DNA of 64,000 bases, from the NCBI RefSeq assembly GCF_004120195.1, contig NZ_SCHN01000009.1, positions 331,031-395,030 on the forward strand. The letters run 5' to 3'. The position numbers and the translations under genes were made by a program. Shown one piece after another: positions 1 to 9,477 of this stretch. Position 1 is the first letter of the stretch; each line of letters begins with the position of its first letter. This DNA is from Enterovibrio baiacu. GTDB lineage: Bacteria > Pseudomonadota > Gammaproteobacteria > Enterobacterales > Vibrionaceae. Below the pieces are notes generated by a model. That model was not told the origin of the DNA. It saw only the letters and a program-made list of their open reading frames with translations, and did no database searches.

Positions 1-737
1 CCATTGTTGATATTGCAGCCTACGGCTACCCAACCGCGAACTTTAATCCGGGCGGCATTGGTGATTTGTACGCAAACCACATCAGTGACGATGTGTCTGC
101 GAAATACGGTTACCTCACCGAGTTTAATCAAGATAAAGCCAATGAACTGTTAGACGCTGCGGGTCTGAAAGATCAAGACGGCGATGGCTTCCGTGACCTG
201 CCAAATGGTGACCCGTTTGAGTTTAATATTCAGGTGGTTAACGGCTGGACGGATTGGATCCAAGTGGTTCAGATGGTCGGTGAGTACTACGAAGAAGTGG
301 GCGTGAAAGCCAAAGTGAAAACAGTGGATTGGTCGGTGTACGACAAATCGCTGAAGCAGAGCAATTACAAAATGGCGATCAACTGGTCGCTGGTGGCTAC
401 CAACCCAATCCTGACGTATCAAGAGTACTTTGATACGGCGCGAATCGGCACGAGCTGGCACGCAGGTCACGGTGTGAACTCTCCTGACATTGATGCCCTG
501 ATTAACGCATTTGGTCAAGCCGGTGATGAAGCCGAGCAGAAAGAAATTCTCGATAAGCTGCAAGCATTTACTGCTGAGAACTTGCCGTTTATTCCTTTGT
601 TCTCAAACCCAACGTGGTTCCAGTACAGCACCAAACGTATTGAAGGTTGGCCAACGGAGCAAGACCCGTATATCCAACCTGTCTGGTACGACGGTGGTAA
701 GCGCGTGATCATCTTGAATAACCTGCACTTGAAATAG
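1..737 (+). CDS. ABC transporter periplasmic substrate-binding protein, family 5 (3' part)
   Basis: C-terminal 245 or so residues of an extracellular solute-binding protein of the peptide/oligosaccharide type (SBP_bac_5). The reading frame is open from base 3 to the window edge, so the start lies outside. Visible features are a DGDGFRDLPNG stretch (common in this family, just before the second lobe), PFEFNIQVVNG and a C-terminal IPLFSNPTWF segment. Family members deliver peptides or, in many marine bacteria and thermophiles, beta-linked oligosaccharides to a DppBCDF-like importer. It heads the permease and ATPase genes that follow. The adjoining phosphorylase gene suggests an oligosaccharide ligand, probably a beta-glucan fragment. 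That ligand is inference. Confidence 0.9.
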   Translation, partial: IVDIAAYGYPTANFNPGGIGDLYANHISDDVSAKYGYLTEFNQDKANELLDAAGLKDQDGDGFRDLPNGDPFEFNIQVVNGWTDWIQVVQMVGEYYEEVGVKAKVKTVDWSVYDKSLKQSNYKMAINWSLVATNPILTYQEYFDTARIGTSWHAGHGVNSPDIDALINAFGQAGDEAEQKEILDKLQAFTAENLPFIPLFSNPTWFQYSTKRIEGWPTEQDPYIQPVWYDGGKRVIILNNLHLK

Positions 738-771
738 AACAAACAGCAGACGTATTCCAGGTAGAGACCTT

Positions 772-792
772 GGTGCGCTTTTTGAGCGCACC
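772..792 (+). promoter_or_regulatory. intercistronic hairpin after the binding-protein gene
   Basis: GGTGCGC (772-778) pairs with GCGCACC (786-792) around a TTTTTGA loop, between the binding-protein stop and the permease start. Such hairpins often stabilise or partly terminate the message so that binding protein exceeds permease. No long T-run follows, so a full terminator is unlikely. Confidence 0.5.
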
Positions 793-809
793 GGTGAAGG
801 AGCAAAGCG

Positions 810-1784
810 ATGTCATTTTTATTTCGGCGGTTCATGTTTTATTTCACCGCCTTCTTCATTGCTATTACGTTCAACTTTATGTTGCCGCGTCTCATGCCTG
901 GCGATCCGGTTGAAGCGTTGTTTGCTGCTGCACAAGGCCGAATGGACCCGTCTCAGATGGATGCAGTGCGTGAAATGTACGGCTTCCTTGATGGCAACAT
1001 CTTTACGCAGTATTTGGCGTACATCAAAAGCGTGTTCACCTTGGATTTAGGACCATCGGTATTGATGTTCCCCGTGAGTGTGTCGGAAGTGATTTCAAAT
1101 GCCTTGCCGTGGACCTTGTTCCTCGCGCTGGGTTCGCTGATTGTTGCGTTGATCATCGGTGTCAGCATTGGTGCGTATGCATCGTATCGCCGTACAGGGC
1201 TTTTTGGCCAAATCGCGCCGCCGTTGTTGGCGTTTATCAGTAACTTCCCGTACGTCGTGACTGCGTTGTTTTTGTTCTACTTTTTCGCATTGCAACTGGA
1301 ATGGTTGCCGTTGGCGTATACCTACGACCCATCACTGGATCCGGGGTTTACGCTTGAATTTATCGGCAGTGTGTTGAAACACGCGATATTGCCGGTTGGC
1401 TCGATGGTGATTGTGGGCATCGCGACATGGGTATTTAACATGCGTAACGCCATGATCAACGTGCTGGGTGAAGATTATGTCACCATGGCGGAAGCCAAAG
1501 GGTTGAGCAGTGTGCGAGTGATGAGTCGCTATGCGGGCCGAAATGCCATATTGCCTGTTGCGACAGCCATCGCGATGGCCATTGGCTTTTCGTTTGCAGG
1601 CTCGATCATGACCGAGGTGGTGTTTAACTACCAAGGGCTGGGCAATGTGCTGCTTAAAGGCATTGTCGCGCGCGATTATCCGTTGATTCAGGCGATTCTC
1701 CTGATTCTGGTTACGGCGGTGCTGACCGCGAATTTCATCGCCGACATCTTGTATGTTTGGCTTGACCCACGCATTTCAAATTAA
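810..1784 (+). CDS. ABC transporter permease, DppB-type
   Basis: 324-residue inner-membrane permease of the oligopeptide/dipeptide class. The N-terminus has the usual first helix followed by NFMLPRLMPGDPVEAL, typical of DppB/OppB. About six membrane segments follow, and the C-terminal half holds the EAKGLSSVRVMSRYAGRNAILP coupling loop region that contacts the ATPases. ATG at 810 is preceded by GAAGGAG at good spacing. It lies 72 bases after the binding-protein gene and 10 bases before the second permease, in one operon. The substrate is probably an oligosaccharide, judged from the downstream phosphorylase, though the family also carries peptides. Confidence 0.92.
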   Translation: MSFLFRRFMFYFTAFFIAITFNFMLPRLMPGDPVEALFAAAQGRMDPSQMDAVREMYGFLDGNIFTQYLAYIKSVFTLDLGPSVLMFPVSVSEVISNALPWTLFLALGSLIVALIIGVSIGAYASYRRTGLFGQIAPPLLAFISNFPYVVTALFLFYFFALQLEWLPLAYTYDPSLDPGFTLEFIGSVLKHAILPVGSMVIVGIATWVFNMRNAMINVLGEDYVTMAEAKGLSSVRVMSRYAGRNAILPVATAIAMAIGFSFAGSIMTEVVFNYQGLGNVLLKGIVARDYPLIQAILLILVTAVLTANFIADILYVWLDPRISN

Positions 1785-1794
1785 GGGGAGCAGC

Positions 1795-2802
1795 ATGGAT
1801 AAAACAGCCACAGAAACCCAAGATTTGAACGCGCCTAACCCTTCGCAGGGGCCGCGTATGCAGGCGCAAAAGCCAATGTCGGGGATGAAGAAATTCAAGC
1901 GTGTGCTCGGTTCGATATACGCATTTTTTTACGGCAACCCGCCGGCCATTATTGGCGGCTTGTTGCTGGCGATTGTTTTCTCAGGCGCGCTGTTTGCGTC
2001 TGCTATTGCACCGTACAAAGCGGAAAAGCGTGTGGCGCGTCCACACCAGCCGCCAAGTGCTGAACACATTATGGGCACCACGCGCAGTGGGCGAGATGTG
2101 TTTAGCCAAGTGTTGGTCGGTGCAAGAAAAACACTGTCTGTCTCAATTGCTGCTGGCCTTATTGCCATGACCATCGCCGTGCTCGTCGGTGTGTCTGCAG
2201 GCTACTTCGGTGGGCGCATTGATGAACGACTCAATTTTATGACCAATGTGTTTTTGGTATTCCCTCAACTCCCGTTGTTGATTGTTCTGGCCGCCTTTCT
2301 TGGGCAAGTGGGGTCCGTCGTCATCACGATATTGCTAGGCATTACGTCCTGGCCATGGGGAGCAAGGGTGATTCGCGCACAAACCATGGCCATTCGTAAT
2401 AAAGAATTCATTCTTTCTGCGGAAGTCATGGGCGAATCGAAAATACGCATCATTTTGGTCGAGATTTTGCCCAACCTTGTTTCCATCGTATTTGGCGGTT
2501 TCTTGGGTACTGTCATTTATGCAATGGGCTCAGAGGCAGGGTTGGGCTTTTTAGGACTGGGTGACGCGACAGAAGTCAGTTGGGGTTCCATGTTGTACTG
2601 GGCTCAAACGTCGTCGGCACTCTACACAGGCGCGTGGTGGGAAATGTTAGTGCCAGCCATGGCGTTAGCCATCACGGGCGGGGCGTTCGCCATGATTAAC
2701 ATGTCGATAGACCAAGTCAGTAATCCGAAGCTGAAAACGGGGCCGCACATTAAGCTCTGGAGCAAGCTGAAGAAAGAAGTCGATAAGAAGAGGGGGCTGT
2801 GA
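1795..2802 (+). CDS. ABC transporter permease, DppC-type
   Basis: 335-residue partner permease. The start is set at the ATG at 1795, preceded by AGGGGAG. An upstream in-frame TTG inside the previous gene has no such site. The protein has a cytoplasmic N-terminal tail of about 45 residues, a first helix, the family segment HIMGTTRSGRDVFSQVLVGAR near residue 90, then five helices with the EAA-like loop SAEVMGESKIRIILVEILPN. The C-terminal LGFLGLGD...SWGSML motif is typical of DppC/OppC. The stop overlaps the start of the next gene by one base (TGATG), which indicates translational coupling. Confidence 0.92.
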   Translation: MDKTATETQDLNAPNPSQGPRMQAQKPMSGMKKFKRVLGSIYAFFYGNPPAIIGGLLLAIVFSGALFASAIAPYKAEKRVARPHQPPSAEHIMGTTRSGRDVFSQVLVGARKTLSVSIAAGLIAMTIAVLVGVSAGYFGGRIDERLNFMTNVFLVFPQLPLLIVLAAFLGQVGSVVITILLGITSWPWGARVIRAQTMAIRNKEFILSAEVMGESKIRIILVEILPNLVSIVFGGFLGTVIYAMGSEAGLGFLGLGDATEVSWGSMLYWAQTSSALYTGAWWEMLVPAMALAITGGAFAMINMSIDQVSNPKLKTGPHIKLWSKLKKEVDKKRGL

Positions 2803-3788
2803 TGTCAGACATCATCGGAACGGCATCAAACGCCAAGCCGCCTTTGCTTGAGATTAATAATCTTTGTGTGGACTACGTTTCGCCGAACGGCATTGCCCGT
2901 GCGGTGAATAACGTTAGCGTGAGCATAGCGGAAGGGGAAACCCTCGGCCTTGCAGGTGAATCCGGTTGTGGAAAGAGCACGCTCGCGTTTGCAATTTCAC
3001 GTCTTCACAAAGCACCGGCACTGATTTCAGAAGGGGAGATCCTCTACAAGGGTCAAGACATTCTGAAAATGAACGACAAGGCATTGCGCGCGTTTCGTTG
3101 GAACGAAGCGTCTGTCGTGTTTCAAAGTGCCATGAACTCGCTCAACCCCGTGATTACAATTGGTGAGCAGATCACTGACGTGATTCAAGCGCACAAAAAG
3201 GTGTCACTGAAAGAAGCGCTCGATAAAGGGGCTGAGCTTTTGCAGATTGTGGGCATTCACCCTGACCGTTTGACCGCGTTTCCGCACCAGTTAAGTGGTG
3301 GTATGCGTCAACGTGTGGTGATTGCCATAGCGCTCGCGCTTGAGCCGAAGCTGATCATCATGGATGAGCCAACCACGGCGCTTGATGTGGTCGTAGAACG
3401 TGAAATTTTGAATGAGCTGTATGAACTGAAAGCCAAGTTTGGCTTCTCGATTTTGTTCATCAGCCACGATTTGAGTTTGATGGGCGAGATTGCCGATCGC
3501 ATCGGTGTGATGTACGCCGGCAACATCATTGAAATTGGCGATGCTGAGACGGTGTTTGAATCGCCGCAGCATCCGTATACGCAGGGGCTGCTTTCTTCTT
3601 TCCCGACCATTCATGGGCCGAAAGAGCGCCTGTATGGGATCCCGGGTAACCCTGTGAACCTGTTGAACATGCCGCAGGGGTGCAATTTCCAAGAGCGTTG
3701 TACGAAATGCTTCGAACCATGCACCCAGAATGAACCGTCGCTGAAAGCCATTGGGCCTCAGCACCACGTTTCCTGTCATTTAACGTAA
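2802..3788 (+). CDS. ABC transporter ATP-binding protein, DppD-type
   Basis: 328-residue ATPase of a peptide/oligosaccharide importer. Walker A is GESGCGKST, the signature is LSGGMRQR, Walker B is LIIMDEPTTALD, and the switch histidine lies in FISHDLSL. The C-terminal region has the Cys-containing oligopeptide-type extension (CNFQERCTKCFEPC), which in this family may bind an Fe-S cluster. The ATG at 2802 overlaps the permease stop. A GTG three bases upstream is an alternative start. It pairs with the next gene as the DppD/DppF heterodimer. Confidence 0.93.
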   Translation: MSDIIGTASNAKPPLLEINNLCVDYVSPNGIARAVNNVSVSIAEGETLGLAGESGCGKSTLAFAISRLHKAPALISEGEILYKGQDILKMNDKALRAFRWNEASVVFQSAMNSLNPVITIGEQITDVIQAHKKVSLKEALDKGAELLQIVGIHPDRLTAFPHQLSGGMRQRVVIAIALALEPKLIIMDEPTTALDVVVEREILNELYELKAKFGFSILFISHDLSLMGEIADRIGVMYAGNIIEIGDAETVFESPQHPYTQGLLSSFPTIHGPKERLYGIPGNPVNLLNMPQGCNFQERCTKCFEPCTQNEPSLKAIGPQHHVSCHLT

Positions 3789-3806
3789 GCGACGAGAAGA
3801 ACAGCG

Positions 3807-4796
3807 ATGGACGATAGCGCAGCGATGAACAAGAAAGAAACCATCCTTTCGATTAAAAATCTGGTGATGGATTTTGCCATCGGGCATTCCTCTAAAGGGA
3901 ATGTGATGCGCGCTGTGAATGACGTTTCCTTTGATTTGAACAAAGGGGAAGCCCTCGCCATTGTGGGCGAATCAGGGTCGGGAAAAAGCACGGGTGCGCG
4001 CATTTTGACGCGTATCTACAAAGAAACAGCAGGTAAGATTTCGTTCAAGGGAAAACCGTTAGCAGACTATGTGTCTGAAAACGGAGCACTTGAATACGCA
4101 CGTCAAGTTCAGATGATTTTTCAAGACCCGTTTGGGTCGCTGAACCCCGTGCATACCATTCATCACCATGTGGCTAGGCCATTGCTGATCCACAAACGTG
4201 CGACCAAACGTGATGTGTCGCAAAAGGTGCATGAATTGCTCGAGCTGGTGGGTTTATCGCCCGCGATTGAAACGGCTCAGAAGTATCCGCATGAATTGAG
4301 TGGCGGCCAGCGCCAGCGTGTTGCAATTGCACGCGCTATTGCTGTCGACCCTGAAGTCATTTTGGCGGATGAACCGATTTCAATGCTGGATGTCTCCGTA
4401 CGTCTTGGCATTTTAAACCTGATGGCCGATCTGAAAGACAAACATGGGATCGCCTTCATGTATATCACTCATGACATCGCAACCGCTCGCTATTTTGCTG
4501 AGAAGACCGCAGTAATGTATGTCGGTCATATGGTTGAATGGGGTCATAGCGACAGTGTGACGCAAAACCCGCAGCACCCGTATTCTAAGCTTCTGCTATC
4601 AGCAGTGCCGGAAGTGGGGCGTCGAGGAAAGCGCGAACTCTCTGTCAAAAAGGGTGATATACCGCTATGGAAACCGAGCAGCGTAGGGTGCCCTTACGCG
4701 TCGCGTTGTCCAGTCGCAACAGAGGTGTGTACACAAGAAATGCCAGATGCCACGGAAGTGCAGGCTGGTCATTTTGCAAGGTGTCATCACCTCTAA
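3807..4796 (+). CDS. ABC transporter ATP-binding protein, DppF-type
   Basis: 329-residue second ATPase of the importer. It has Walker A GESGSGKST, signature LSGGQRQR, Walker B VILADEPISMLD and switch histidine YITHDIA. The tail carries CPYASRCPVATEVC, the usual cysteine-rich oligopeptide-transporter extension. The first ATG (3807) is used. A second in-frame ATG at 3825 is possible. The gene follows the DppD-like gene by 18 bases and ends 47 bases before the phosphorylase. The full set of binding protein, two permeases and two ATPases makes a complete importer. Confidence 0.93.
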   Translation: MDDSAAMNKKETILSIKNLVMDFAIGHSSKGNVMRAVNDVSFDLNKGEALAIVGESGSGKSTGARILTRIYKETAGKISFKGKPLADYVSENGALEYARQVQMIFQDPFGSLNPVHTIHHHVARPLLIHKRATKRDVSQKVHELLELVGLSPAIETAQKYPHELSGGQRQRVAIARAIAVDPEVILADEPISMLDVSVRLGILNLMADLKDKHGIAFMYITHDIATARYFAEKTAVMYVGHMVEWGHSDSVTQNPQHPYSKLLLSAVPEVGRRGKRELSVKKGDIPLWKPSSVGCPYASRCPVATEVCTQEMPDATEVQAGHFARCHHL

Positions 4797-4809
4797 ATTT
4801 TTTAGCGTT

Positions 4810-4827
4810 AAAGAAAGCGCTTTCTTT
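4810..4827. promoter_or_regulatory. LacI-family operator (perfect 18-bp palindrome)
   Basis: AAAGAAAGCGCTTTCTTT is a perfect palindrome with the central CG typical of LacI/GalR operators. It sits between the importer ATPase gene and the phosphorylase gene, 17 bases before the phosphorylase ATG. The same GAAAGCGCTTTC core recurs at 9479-9490, before the LacI-type gene, and at 14886-14897, before a barrel-protein gene. It probably gates a promoter internal to the operon. The regulator assignment is inference from proximity. Confidence 0.8.
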
Positions 4828-4843
4828 TTAGGAACCGAGAAAA

Positions 4844-7800
4844 ATGGAACAGAATGTTCAAATGGCTAACGCTCCTGTTAGCGGGCAATTTGTAGATTTT
4901 CAGGGCGATCGTTTTTATCGCATTGAAAATGTTGATCACATGCAGCCTTTTTTTATGAGCATCGTATCGGCGAATGATCATTGGTTGTTCGTTTCTTCCA
5001 CAGGTAGCTTGTCAGCAGGACGGAGTAAACCAGAGAATGCTCTGTTTCCTTACCGTTCTGTGGATATGATCCACGAGAGCGCAGACAACACTGGGCCGCG
5101 AACCTTTATCCGTGTCGATCACCAAGGAACACGTGTGACATGGGAACCGTTCAACGTCCAACAAGATGGCCGTTTTGACCTGAATCGCCATCTTTACAAA
5201 AACATCACTGGCGACAAATTGGTGTTTGAGGAAGTTAACCATACCTTGGGACTTTCCTTCCAATACAGCTGGGAAACCGGCAACACGTTCGGCTTTGTGC
5301 GCCGCTGTGAAATCGCTAACCTCACGGGCGAGTCACGCAGTGTTGAGGTGCTTGATGGCCTTCAAAACATCCTGCCTTGTGATGCGCCAATGGCCGCATT
5401 GCAGACCCGCAGTGCCTTGGTAGACGCGTACAAATGGAATGAGCGAGTGGGTGAAACCGCGCTGGCGCTTTACACAATGTACGCCAAGTTGAGCGACCGT
5501 GCAGACCCTGCAGAATCACTGCAAGCGAACACCGTTTTCTGTGTGGATTCAGACCAATCCACCTTGCTTTTGAGCAGCCAACAACTTCCTGCGTTCCGTC
5601 GCGGCCTTGCGTTAGAGCCAGAAACGCTCACGCGTGGCGTACGTGGCGCTTACATGATCCATAAAACCATCACGCTCGATGCGAACAGCAGCAACGATTG
5701 GTTGTTCGTGTTAGACAGTGATAAGAATCACACGGATGTGGCCGTGCTGAGATCGAAACTCGCACGCGGTCGTATTCTGCTTGATCTGATCGAAGATGAC
5801 ATTCAAGCCAACCGTAAAGAATTGGTCGCGCTGATCGGCGCAGTAGACGGCTGGCAGTACTCTGCAAGTGAAACCACCAGTAACCACCATTACGCCAATG
5901 TGTTGTTTAACAGCATGCGCGGTGGTGTGTTTGAGAACGGTTATGCGTTGCGCCGTGATGACGTGCTTCGAACTGCCCGTGCAACCAACGGCAAAGTAGT
6001 GCTGCGTAACCAATCTTTCTACGATGCATTGCCTGAGCAATTCACTCATGCTGAATTGGTGAAACGTGCAGAGCAATCTGACGACATTCAGTTGGTGCGT
6101 TTGTGCCTTGAGTATTTGCCGTTGACCTTTGGTCGTCGTCATGGTGACCCAAGCCGCCCTTGGAACCACTACGAAATCAAAGTGAAGGACAAGCAAGACC
6201 AACCTTTGCTGTCTTACCAAGGTAACTGGCGCGACATCTTCCAGAACTGGGAAGCGTTGGCACTGAGTTATCCTGGCTATATTCGTGCATTCATCACCAA
6301 GTTTGTGAATGCGTCTACTGTCGATGGCTACAACCCTTACCGCATCACCAAAGACGGTGTGGATTGGGAAGTGCTTGAAGCGGATGATCCTTGGAGCAAT
6401 ATTGGCTACTGGGGTGATCATCAGATCATTTATTTGCTCAAGTTCCTTGAGTGGTCTAAGCGTTTCGACCCTGAGCAAATGTCAGAAGATCTGACGCGTG
6501 AAATCTTTAGCTATGCAAACGTCCCTTACCGCATTGGTGATGCGAACACCTTGTTCAGCACGCCAAAAGACACCGTCACGTTTGATCAAGCGCTTCACGA
6601 CAGAACCGTATTGCTGAGTGAACAATTGGGCAGTGACGGCCGTTTGATGCTGGATTCAGACAAAGAAGTGTACCTGGTTAACCTATCAGAGAAGCTCCTT
6701 GTCCCTTTGCTTGCAAAACTGAGCAACTGGGTTGTTGATGGTGGTATTTGGTTGAACACGCAACGCCCTGAGTGGAACGATGCGAACAACGCCATTGTGG
6801 GTAACGGTCTGTCAGTCGTGACACTCTGTTACATGCGCCGTTACGTTGAGTTCTTGCAAGGTGTGTTTGCGAATGCGCCTGATACTATCCGCTTATCAAC
6901 GGAAGTGGCACAGTGGCTTTCTGATACGGCAGATATCCTGCACAAAGCGTCAATGGAAGTGAAGAACAAGACAGTCACACGCCAGACGAAGCGCGTATTA
7001 CTGAATGACTTGGTTGAAGCGGCTTGTCGTTACCGTCGTCTCGTTTACCGTGACAACGGTTTCTCAGGAAAAACGACCGTCAGCAAATCAGACATTGATG
7101 CGCTGTTAGATTCAAGCATGCGTCTTCTTGATCGCAGTGCATTGAACAACGAGCGTGAAGACGGTCTGTTTAACGCGTATAACGTTGTTCAGTACTCTTC
7201 TGAGAGCCTAACGTCACTTGACCTCTATCCAATGCTAGAAGGGCAGGTAGCGGCGCTGAGCTCGGGTGCATTGAGCAGTTCGCAAGCGGTGTCGTTGCTC
7301 GACAGCCTGTTTAAGAGCGAAATGTACCGTTCTGATCAGAAGTCGTTCATGCTTTACCCAGACCGCGAATTGACCTCTTTCATGGATAAAAACCTTATTC
7401 CTGCTGAGAAGGTTCAAGCTAATCCGCTGCTGTCTGAAATGTACACCGTGGGTGATACGCGCCTGATCAACGTCGATAACCGTAGCCATTTCCACTTCAA
7501 TGCAAACTTTGAAAATGAGGGAGTGTTGAAGCGTGCGATTGAAGAGGTACGTGCAGACTACCCTCACATCACCGATGCGCTGTTCAACAATGTGTTGGAG
7601 ATCTACGAAGAGGTGTTTAATCACCGTGAGTTCACGGGCCGTTCAGGCACCATGTTTGGTTACGAAGGCCTAGGTTGTATCTACTGGCACATGGTATCGA
7701 AACTCTTGTTAGCCGTTCAAGAAGTGTACTTCACGAGCTTGCAAGAAAACCCACATAGCCAAGATACAAAGAAACTGGCGGCTTACTACTACCGTGTGCG

Positions 7801-8299
7801 TGATGGCATCGGCTTTAACAAAGCCCCGCAAGAGTATGGTGCATTCCCTGTTGACCCGTATTCGCACACACCAAAAAATGCAGGCGCACAGCAGCCAGGC
7901 ATGACGGGTCAGGTGAAAGAAGAAATTCTGACGCGTTTTGGTGAACTGGGTATTTTGGTGAGCGGTGGGGCGATCGAAATTGCACCGACTTTGCTGCTGA
8001 AAAACGAGTTCAGTGAAGCACCTGTTGGCTTCAATTATGTTGGGCTTGATGGCAAGCTGGTTGACCTAGAACTTAACAAGGGTGAGCTTGCGTTTACCTA
8101 CTGTCAGGTACCGTTTGTCTATCGTATGTCTGACGCAGACGCAATGAGCATCGAACTGGTGTTGTCAACGGGTGATGTGATTATCATTCAAGGCAACCTA
8201 TTGTCGGCCTCAATCAGTAAGCAGATTTTCGACCGTACTGGTGAGTTTGCTCGCATTGTGGTGAATGTACCGGAAAGCATGTTATATCAGCCTGAATAA
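4844..8299 (+). CDS. inverting glucan phosphorylase, GH94/GH149/GH161 type (probable beta-1,3-glucan phosphorylase)
   Basis: 1151-residue cytoplasmic enzyme without a signal peptide. The N-terminal third looks like the beta-sandwich domain of the GH94-like phosphorylases (WLFVSSTGSLSAGR, NALFPYRSVD). An (alpha/alpha)6 barrel region follows from about residue 380, with NWRDIFQNWEAL (Asp464 is the candidate general acid, matching the RDxxQ motif of GH94) and DPWSNIGYWGDHQ. The length exceeds cellobiose or chitobiose phosphorylase (about 800) and fits the longer GH149/GH161 beta-1,3-glucan or beta-1,2-oligoglucan phosphorylases. The family reaction is phosphorolysis of a beta-glucan to glucose 1-phosphate and a shortened chain. 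An importer upstream and a LacI regulator downstream support a cytosolic oligosaccharide route. The linkage, probably laminarin-derived, is inference from length and recalled motifs. Confidence 0.78.
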   Translation: MEQNVQMANAPVSGQFVDFQGDRFYRIENVDHMQPFFMSIVSANDHWLFVSSTGSLSAGRSKPENALFPYRSVDMIHESADNTGPRTFIRVDHQGTRVTWEPFNVQQDGRFDLNRHLYKNITGDKLVFEEVNHTLGLSFQYSWETGNTFGFVRRCEIANLTGESRSVEVLDGLQNILPCDAPMAALQTRSALVDAYKWNERVGETALALYTMYAKLSDRADPAESLQANTVFCVDSDQSTLLLSSQQLPAFRRGLALEPETLTRGVRGAYMIHKTITLDANSSNDWLFVLDSDKNHTDVAVLRSKLARGRILLDLIEDDIQANRKELVALIGAVDGWQYSASETTSNHHYANVLFNSMRGGVFENGYALRRDDVLRTARATNGKVVLRNQSFYDALPEQFTHAELVKRAEQSDDIQLVRLCLEYLPLTFGRRHGDPSRPWNHYEIKVKDKQDQPLLSYQGNWRDIFQNWEALALSYPGYIRAFITKFVNASTVDGYNPYRITKDGVDWEVLEADDPWSNIGYWGDHQIIYLLKFLEWSKRFDPEQMSEDLTREIFSYANVPYRIGDANTLFSTPKDTVTFDQALHDRTVLLSEQLGSDGRLMLDSDKEVYLVNLSEKLLVPLLAKLSNWVVDGGIWLNTQRPEWNDANNAIVGNGLSVVTLCYMRRYVEFLQGVFANAPDTIRLSTEVAQWLSDTADILHKASMEVKNKTVTRQTKRVLLNDLVEAACRYRRLVYRDNGFSGKTTVSKSDIDALLDSSMRLLDRSALNNEREDGLFNAYNVVQYSSESLTSLDLYPMLEGQVAALSSGALSSSQAVSLLDSLFKSEMYRSDQKSFMLYPDRELTSFMDKNLIPAEKVQANPLLSEMYTVGDTRLINVDNRSHFHFNANFENEGVLKRAIEEVRADYPHITDALFNNVLEIYEEVFNHREFTGRSGTMFGYEGLGCIYWHMVSKLLLAVQEVYFTSLQENPHSQDTKKLAAYYYRVRDGIGFNKAPQEYGAFPVDPYSHTPKNAGAQQPGMTGQVKEEILTRFGELGILVSGGAIEIAPTLLLKNEFSEAPVGFNYVGLDGKLVDLELNKGELAFTYCQVPFVYRMSDADAMSIELVLSTGDVIIIQGNLLSASISKQIFDRTGEFARIVVNVPESMLYQPE

Positions 8300-8322
8300 C
8301 CGTGACGGATACACAGGCAAAT

Positions 8323-8352
8323 AAAAACAGCCGCTAAATAGCGGCTGTTTTT
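8323..8352. terminator. bidirectional rho-independent terminator
   Basis: A 13-bp stem (8323-8335 with 8340-8352, core ACAGCCGCT/AGCGGCTGT) has a four-base loop, with A-tract and T-tract flanks. It separates the convergent phosphorylase and LacI-type genes. Confidence 0.93.
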
Positions 8353-8381
8353 TTGTTTGCGCGTTGGTGGTGAGTGAGTCG

Positions 8382-9437
8382 CTATTCGGTAAAGCTCTCT
8401 TTCTTCACAACTTGAGCAACGCTTGTGATGTTTTTCACTGATTTCCGTTCAATCAGGTTCGGAGAAAGACGGTTTTCAACGCCCGTACTTTTCTTACCAT
8501 TCAAGATGTTAAGTACGCCTTTCGCCGCTTCTTTCGCCATCTCTTTAATGGGGAAATTAACGGTAGACAGGCTAGGTGTCATGTATTGGCTGTAAGTGTG
8601 GTTATCGAAACCCACAATCGACATGTCTTCACCCACGCGATAACCGAACTCATGGCAAACACCATATGCCGCAAGCGCGATACTGTCATTCAAGCAGAAA
8701 ATTGCTGTCATGCTCTTGTCTCGGTCGAGCAATCGGCGCACGGCTGTATCGTTACCGCCGTGGTCAAAACGACCCTCAACAACCAAGTTAGGATCGTATT
8801 CCACGCCGTATTCTTTTAATGCATTTCGGTAGCCTTGCAAACGATCTCGGCTATCAATTTTGCTTAACTGACCGGTGACACAACCGATACGGCGGTGACC
8901 ATTCAACAGCAAATGCTCGGTGGCAAGGAAACCACCCAGTTCATTGTCAATACAAATACACTGATCGGCAATCTCAGGAATATAGCGGTTCATCAGCATG
9001 GTGGCAGGCGTAACTTCAATAATATCAAGGATATCGCCATCGCTTAGCATGTCAGAGGTAAGGACTAAACCGTCAATTTTCTTGGCATTTAAGAAGCGGA
9101 TTGACTCTTGCTCTTCTTGATACTGCTCGTGACCACTGGTGATGATCAGGTGGTAGTTTTGTTGACGAACAACCTTTTCGACGTAATGCATCAAAGGGCC
9201 AAAGTAAGGGCCATCAAAGGTACCAACCAGCATGCCAATACTGTGTGAGCGATTCGAAGCAAGTGCCTGCGCAAACGCATTGGGTTGATAACCAAGCTTT
9301 TCGATGGCATCAAACACCTTCACGCGGTTTTTCTCCTTCACGGTCTCGTGACCATTTAAGGCCCGAGAAACCGTTGATTGGGAAACCTTCGCGAGCTCCG
9401 CAACTTCTTTAATGGTGATCAATGTGTTTTCCTTCAT
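8382..9437 (-). CDS. LacI/GalR-family transcriptional regulator (sugar regulon)
   Basis: 351-residue regulator. An N-terminal helix-turn-helix (ITIKEVAELAKVSQSTVSRA) and hinge region (LGYQPNAFAQALAS) are followed by a periplasmic-binding-protein-like effector domain (SIGMLVGTF, DGLVLTS, GHRRIGCVTG, SIVGFDNHTYSQYMTPSLSTV). The start is placed at ATG 9437. A TTG fifteen bases upstream also stays in frame. It is convergent with the phosphorylase gene. A GAAAGCGCTTTC palindrome lies about 40 bases upstream of its start, consistent with autoregulation. It probably represses the importer/phosphorylase genes and is released by a sugar derived from the imported oligosaccharide. Confidence 0.9.
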   Translation of the reverse strand: MKENTLITIKEVAELAKVSQSTVSRALNGHETVKEKNRVKVFDAIEKLGYQPNAFAQALASNRSHSIGMLVGTFDGPYFGPLMHYVEKVVRQQNYHLIITSGHEQYQEEQESIRFLNAKKIDGLVLTSDMLSDGDILDIIEVTPATMLMNRYIPEIADQCICIDNELGGFLATEHLLLNGHRRIGCVTGQLSKIDSRDRLQGYRNALKEYGVEYDPNLVVEGRFDHGGNDTAVRRLLDRDKSMTAIFCLNDSIALAAYGVCHEFGYRVGEDMSIVGFDNHTYSQYMTPSLSTVNFPIKEMAKEAAKGVLNILNGKKSTGVENRLSPNLIERKSVKNITSVAQVVKKESFTE

Positions 9438-9477
9438 CTTTAGTCTAAACAACCCTAGGATTTACGCTATTTTCATC

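Noticed and set aside
5711..6478. 255-codon antisense frame inside the phosphorylase gene
   Set aside because: Shadow of a strong coding sequence on the other strand, with no RBS or family match.
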